DNA of 64,000 bases from JACCXG01 sp963785755. GTDB taxonomy: Bacteria; Acidobacteriota; Vicinamibacteria; Vicinamibacterales; 2-12-FULL-66-21. Shown here in pieces: positions 61,947-64,000 of the stretch. The position numbers and the translations under genes are program-made. The notes beneath the pieces were generated by a model that had not been told where the DNA came from, made no database searches, and saw only the letters and a program-made list of their open reading frames with translations. Position 1 is the stretch's first letter. The number at the start of each line of letters is the position of its first letter. The DNA lies in assembly GCA_963785755.1 (NCBI GenBank), contig CAWAXG010000073.1:1-64000 (forward strand), written 5' to 3'.

Positions 61947-61993
61947 GTCGAGGGGATGCGACGCCGAGAACGGACCGCATCCGCAGGCTCGAC
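61947..61993 (+). promoter_or_regulatory. Two-tier hairpin in the tolQ leader
   Basis: Inner stem GGATGCG (61954-61960) with CGCATCC (61976-61982) and outer stem GTCGAG (61947-61952) with CTCGAC (61988-61993) nest to form one structure. The ribosome binding site GGAGGG (62013-62018) lies outside it. Its role is unknown. Confidence 0.4.
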
Positions 61994-62028
61994 GTCGAAA
62001 ACGTGTGTCGTTGGAGGGCTGTTTGCGC

Positions 62029-62793
62029 ATGCCTTTCTTCGCGCTTGCGCTTTTTGCGCAGAGCGCGCAGCCGGAAGCTGGGTCCGGTGAGCTGGCCAGA
62101 AACTCAGACATCGTCAGGCTCGTTGCCGACGCAACTCTCGTCGGCAAAGTAGTCCTGCTCATCCTGCTGATTTTTTCCGCGGTTTCCTGGGCCGTCATCT
62201 TCTACAAAATCTGGGTGTACCGCCGGGCCGAACAGCAGTCGTCCACCTTCCTGAGCGTGTTTCGCAAAAGCTCGAAGTTCTCTGAGGTGCAGGCCGTCTG
62301 TCCCTCGCTCAGCGCGAGCCCGCTGGTCGGGATCTTTCAATCGGGCTATGCGGAGCTCAATACGCAGCTGCGGACCGACAAGGCGGCTGAGCCCGGCAAG
62401 CCGGGCGGCTCGGCCGGACGTCCAACCCTCAAGAGCCTCGATGCCGTGGATCGCGCCCTGTTGCGAGCGACGACCGTCGAGCTGAACAAACTCGAGCACC
62501 GCGTACCATTTCTGGCGACGACCGCGAGCATCACGCCCTTCATCGGCCTGTTCGGCACGGTGTGGGGCATCGTCATTGCGTTCCAGGGGATAGCGACCGC
62601 CGGCAACACGAGCCTCGGCGTTGTGGCGCAGCCCATCGCCGAGGCGTTGATTGCAACTGCGGCGGGCCTGTTCGCAGCAATCCCGGCGGTCTATTTCTAC
62701 AATCACTTCACCAACAAGGTGAAGAAGTTCGCCTCGGAGATGGACGATTTTTCGCTGGAGTTCTTGAATATCTCGGAGCGGAATTTTACGTAA
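62029..62793 (+). CDS. tolQ: TolQ/ExbB-type proton channel protein
   Basis: A 254-residue inner-membrane protein that, with TolR/ExbD, turns the proton gradient into work for a TonB- or TolA-type partner. Three TM segments: VVLLILLIFSAVSWAVIFYK near 42-60, VPFLATTASITPFIGLFGTV near 160, and GVVAQPIAEALIATAAGLFA near 205. The MotA/TolQ/ExbB signature is clear. I chose the ATG at 62029 after GGAGGG; a longer frame upstream is not protein-like. TolQ versus ExbB cannot be decided from sequence alone. Confidence 0.88.
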   Translation: MPFFALALFAQSAQPEAGSGELARNSDIVRLVADATLVGKVVLLILLIFSAVSWAVIFYKIWVYRRAEQQSSTFLSVFRKSSKFSEVQAVCPSLSASPLVGIFQSGYAELNTQLRTDKAAEPGKPGGSAGRPTLKSLDAVDRALLRATTVELNKLEHRVPFLATTASITPFIGLFGTVWGIVIAFQGIATAGNTSLGVVAQPIAEALIATAAGLFAAIPAVYFYNHFTNKVKKFASEMDDFSLEFLNISERNFT

Positions 62794-62841
62794 CGACGAC
62801 AGTTCGCGTGGCTGGGCCACGCGCATCGAGAGAAAACAGGG

Positions 62842-63303
62842 ATGCCGAAAGTTCATCCGACCGGTGGAGGCGGAGGCGGCCGTCGCGGCCGCGGCGCTCG
62901 CGTGGGCACGTCGCTCTCCGAGATCAACGTCGTGCCGCTCGTCGACGTCATGCTCGTGCTCCTCGTGATCTTCATGGTCACCGCGCCGATGATGCAGCAG
63001 GGATTGAACGTGAACCTGCCGCAGGCACGGCGCGGCGATCCGCTGAAGGCACAACCGATCTACGTCACGATCCCGAAGGATTTCTCGGAACGCCGGTTCG
63101 TCCAGATCGGCGATGAACAGGTTCGCTTCGAGGTGCTGCACGAGCGCGTGCGGCAAGCGATCCTGCCTCGTGACGACAAGTCGCTGTTCATTCGCATGGA
63201 CGCCGCGGTCACGGCGCAGGACTTCTATTCGGTCTTCGATGAACTGAAGCGTGCCGGAGTCGAGAAAATCGCTCTCGCGGCGCAGCCGAAGCAGGGACGA
63301 TAA
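62842..63303 (+). CDS. tolR: TolR/ExbD-type membrane protein
   Basis: A 153-residue single-pass protein. A Gly/Arg-rich cytoplasmic start (VHPTGGGGGGRRGRGARVG) is followed by LSEINVVPLVDVMLVLLVIF, with the conserved proton-path Asp (D of LVDVML), and a periplasmic domain (RVRQAILPRDDKSLFIRMDA). The poly-Gly stretch is unusual but compatible with the family. It lies 48 bases after tolQ. Confidence 0.88.
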   Translation: MPKVHPTGGGGGGRRGRGARVGTSLSEINVVPLVDVMLVLLVIFMVTAPMMQQGLNVNLPQARRGDPLKAQPIYVTIPKDFSERRFVQIGDEQVRFEVLHERVRQAILPRDDKSLFIRMDAAVTAQDFYSVFDELKRAGVEKIALAAQPKQGR

Positions 63304-63305
63304 AC

Positions 63306-64000
63306 GTGCAGGAAGCGGTCAGCGCGGTTCTCCACGATCGGGCCAGGGATGCCGACGGCATCAACCGCATGCTGATGCTGTCGTTTGGCGCGCATGCCGT
63401 GCTGCTCGCGGCGATCTGGCTGATGCCTGGCGTGTGGCCGGCCGCGCGCACTGATGATCGGGCTGTGATGACTATTTCGGTCGGGGGTGTGGAAGGACCT
63501 GATACCGGCGGGTTGACCTCAATCGCCGATCGAGCGATACAGGCAATCGCAAAGCCCGATACCCGGGTCACGGACACGCCGCCGGCGGCCAAGACGCCAG
63601 AGATGGTCGAGTCGACCGCGAAGCCGCTGCCCAAACCACCAGCGAAAGTCGAGAAGCCCGCCGCCGCGTCGCGGACGAAACCTCCGACGATGGGTGAACA
63701 GATCAAAACGGGATCCTCGCAGGTGAAGACCGGCGGCGCGGCGACTCCGTTCGGCGGACTTGCACAGGGAGGCGGCGGCGGAGGGGACGTCAGGCTCGAC
63801 GTCCAGAACTTCTGCTGTCCGCAATACATCGTGCTGATGCGGCAGCGCATTCAGCAGCGATGGAATCCGAACATGGGGGCGGCCGGCCAGCCCGAAGTGA
63901 AGTTTACGATTCGACGAGACGGCATGATCACGCAGGTCGAACTGTCCAGGTCGAGCGGTCAGGCCCTGCTCGACCTGGAGGCGCGACGCGCGGTCGCGAC
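63306..64000 (+). CDS. TonB/TolA-type energy-transducing protein (cut by window end)
   Basis: The first 231 codons of a gene that runs past the window. A GTG start (63306) three bases after the tolR stop gives a short cytoplasmic part, a TM helix (MLMLSFGAHAVLLAAIWLMP), a Pro/Lys/Ala-rich periplasmic linker (PPAAKTPEMVESTAKPLPKP), a Gly-rich hinge, and the start of a TonB C-terminal domain: YIVLMRQRIQQRWNPNMGAA, VKFTIRRDGMITQVELSRSS. A CC pair precedes it (DVQNFCCPQY). With tolQ and tolR this is a complete Tol- or Ton-type motor. Confidence 0.88.
   Translation, partial: MQEAVSAVLHDRARDADGINRMLMLSFGAHAVLLAAIWLMPGVWPAARTDDRAVMTISVGGVEGPDTGGLTSIADRAIQAIAKPDTRVTDTPPAAKTPEMVESTAKPLPKPPAKVEKPAAASRTKPPTMGEQIKTGSSQVKTGGAATPFGGLAQGGGGGGDVRLDVQNFCCPQYIVLMRQRIQQRWNPNMGAAGQPEVKFTIRRDGMITQVELSRSSGQALLDLEARRAVA

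Overview
The window is about 64 kb of high-GC, densely packed bacterial chromosome. The gene set fits an Acidobacteriota bacterium, most likely of the Vicinamibacteria (old subdivision 6). It has a double-membrane envelope (LptF/LptG, TolQ/TolR, a TonB-type protein, a secretin), a hybrid PilMNOP/Gsp secretion locus whose secretin ends in a cohesin-like domain, a PEP-CTERM-type anchor, a bacterial-microcompartment shell gene and the MoxR-DUF58-BatA operon. The taxonomic call is inference; there is no rRNA in the window. I saw no tRNA, CRISPR array, insertion sequence or prophage.

Layout. 0.1-5.6 kb: a SnoaL-like protein, a decayed stretch, then the glycine cleavage operon gcvT-gcvH-gcvP. 5.6-14.3 kb: a PLP aminotransferase, nnr-tsaE, guaB, secA and an M23 endopeptidase. 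14.3-15.4 kb: a decayed locus with a tiny PEP-CTERM-type protein, a secreted-protein fragment and a TPR fragment. 15.4-22.9 kb: comM, a LysM lytic transglycosylase, a two-gene microcompartment unit (acylating aldehyde dehydrogenase plus BMC-H), a lipoprotein and a second lytic transglycosylase. 23.2-35.1 kb: the secretion/pilus locus (GspF, GspE, PilM, PilN, PilO, PilP-like, secretin-cohesin, two GspG-like pseudopilins), a divergent Ig-like lipoprotein and a third pseudopilin with a Gly/Pro/Arg-rich tail. 35.3-42.0 kb: an amino-sugar and cell-wall recycling region (AmiE-like serine hydrolase, Na+/solute symporter, GHL10 hydrolase, GlcNAc/MurNAc kinase, NagB, MurQ) around a divergent promoter with a perfect operator-like palindrome. 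42.2-50.0 kb: MoxR-DUF58-BatA-DUF4175-like-membrane protein-XerD, mostly overlapping. 50.2-55.5 kb: metK, a PHP-domain protein and a fused LptF-LptG permease. 55.5-58.1 kb: about 0.95 kb without a convincing gene that carries a decayed parB fragment, then parB-parA. 58.3-64.0 kb: bifunctional nuclease, miaB, recN and tolQ-tolR-tonB/tolA (cut by the window end).

Four genes (gcvH, guaB, secA, the Ig-like lipoprotein) each read as intact only if one extra base is removed. At least two, secA and guaB, are normally essential, so consensus errors in the assembly are the likely cause. In the Ig-like gene the extra base lies in a GGT/ACC repeat tract, where real length variation is possible. Another recurring feature is low-complexity, short-period sequence at gene junctions (about 2.2, 10.3, 17.1 and 60.2 kb), each with a different unit. 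Several promoters can be read by eye, and some put the start site within a few bases of the start codon.
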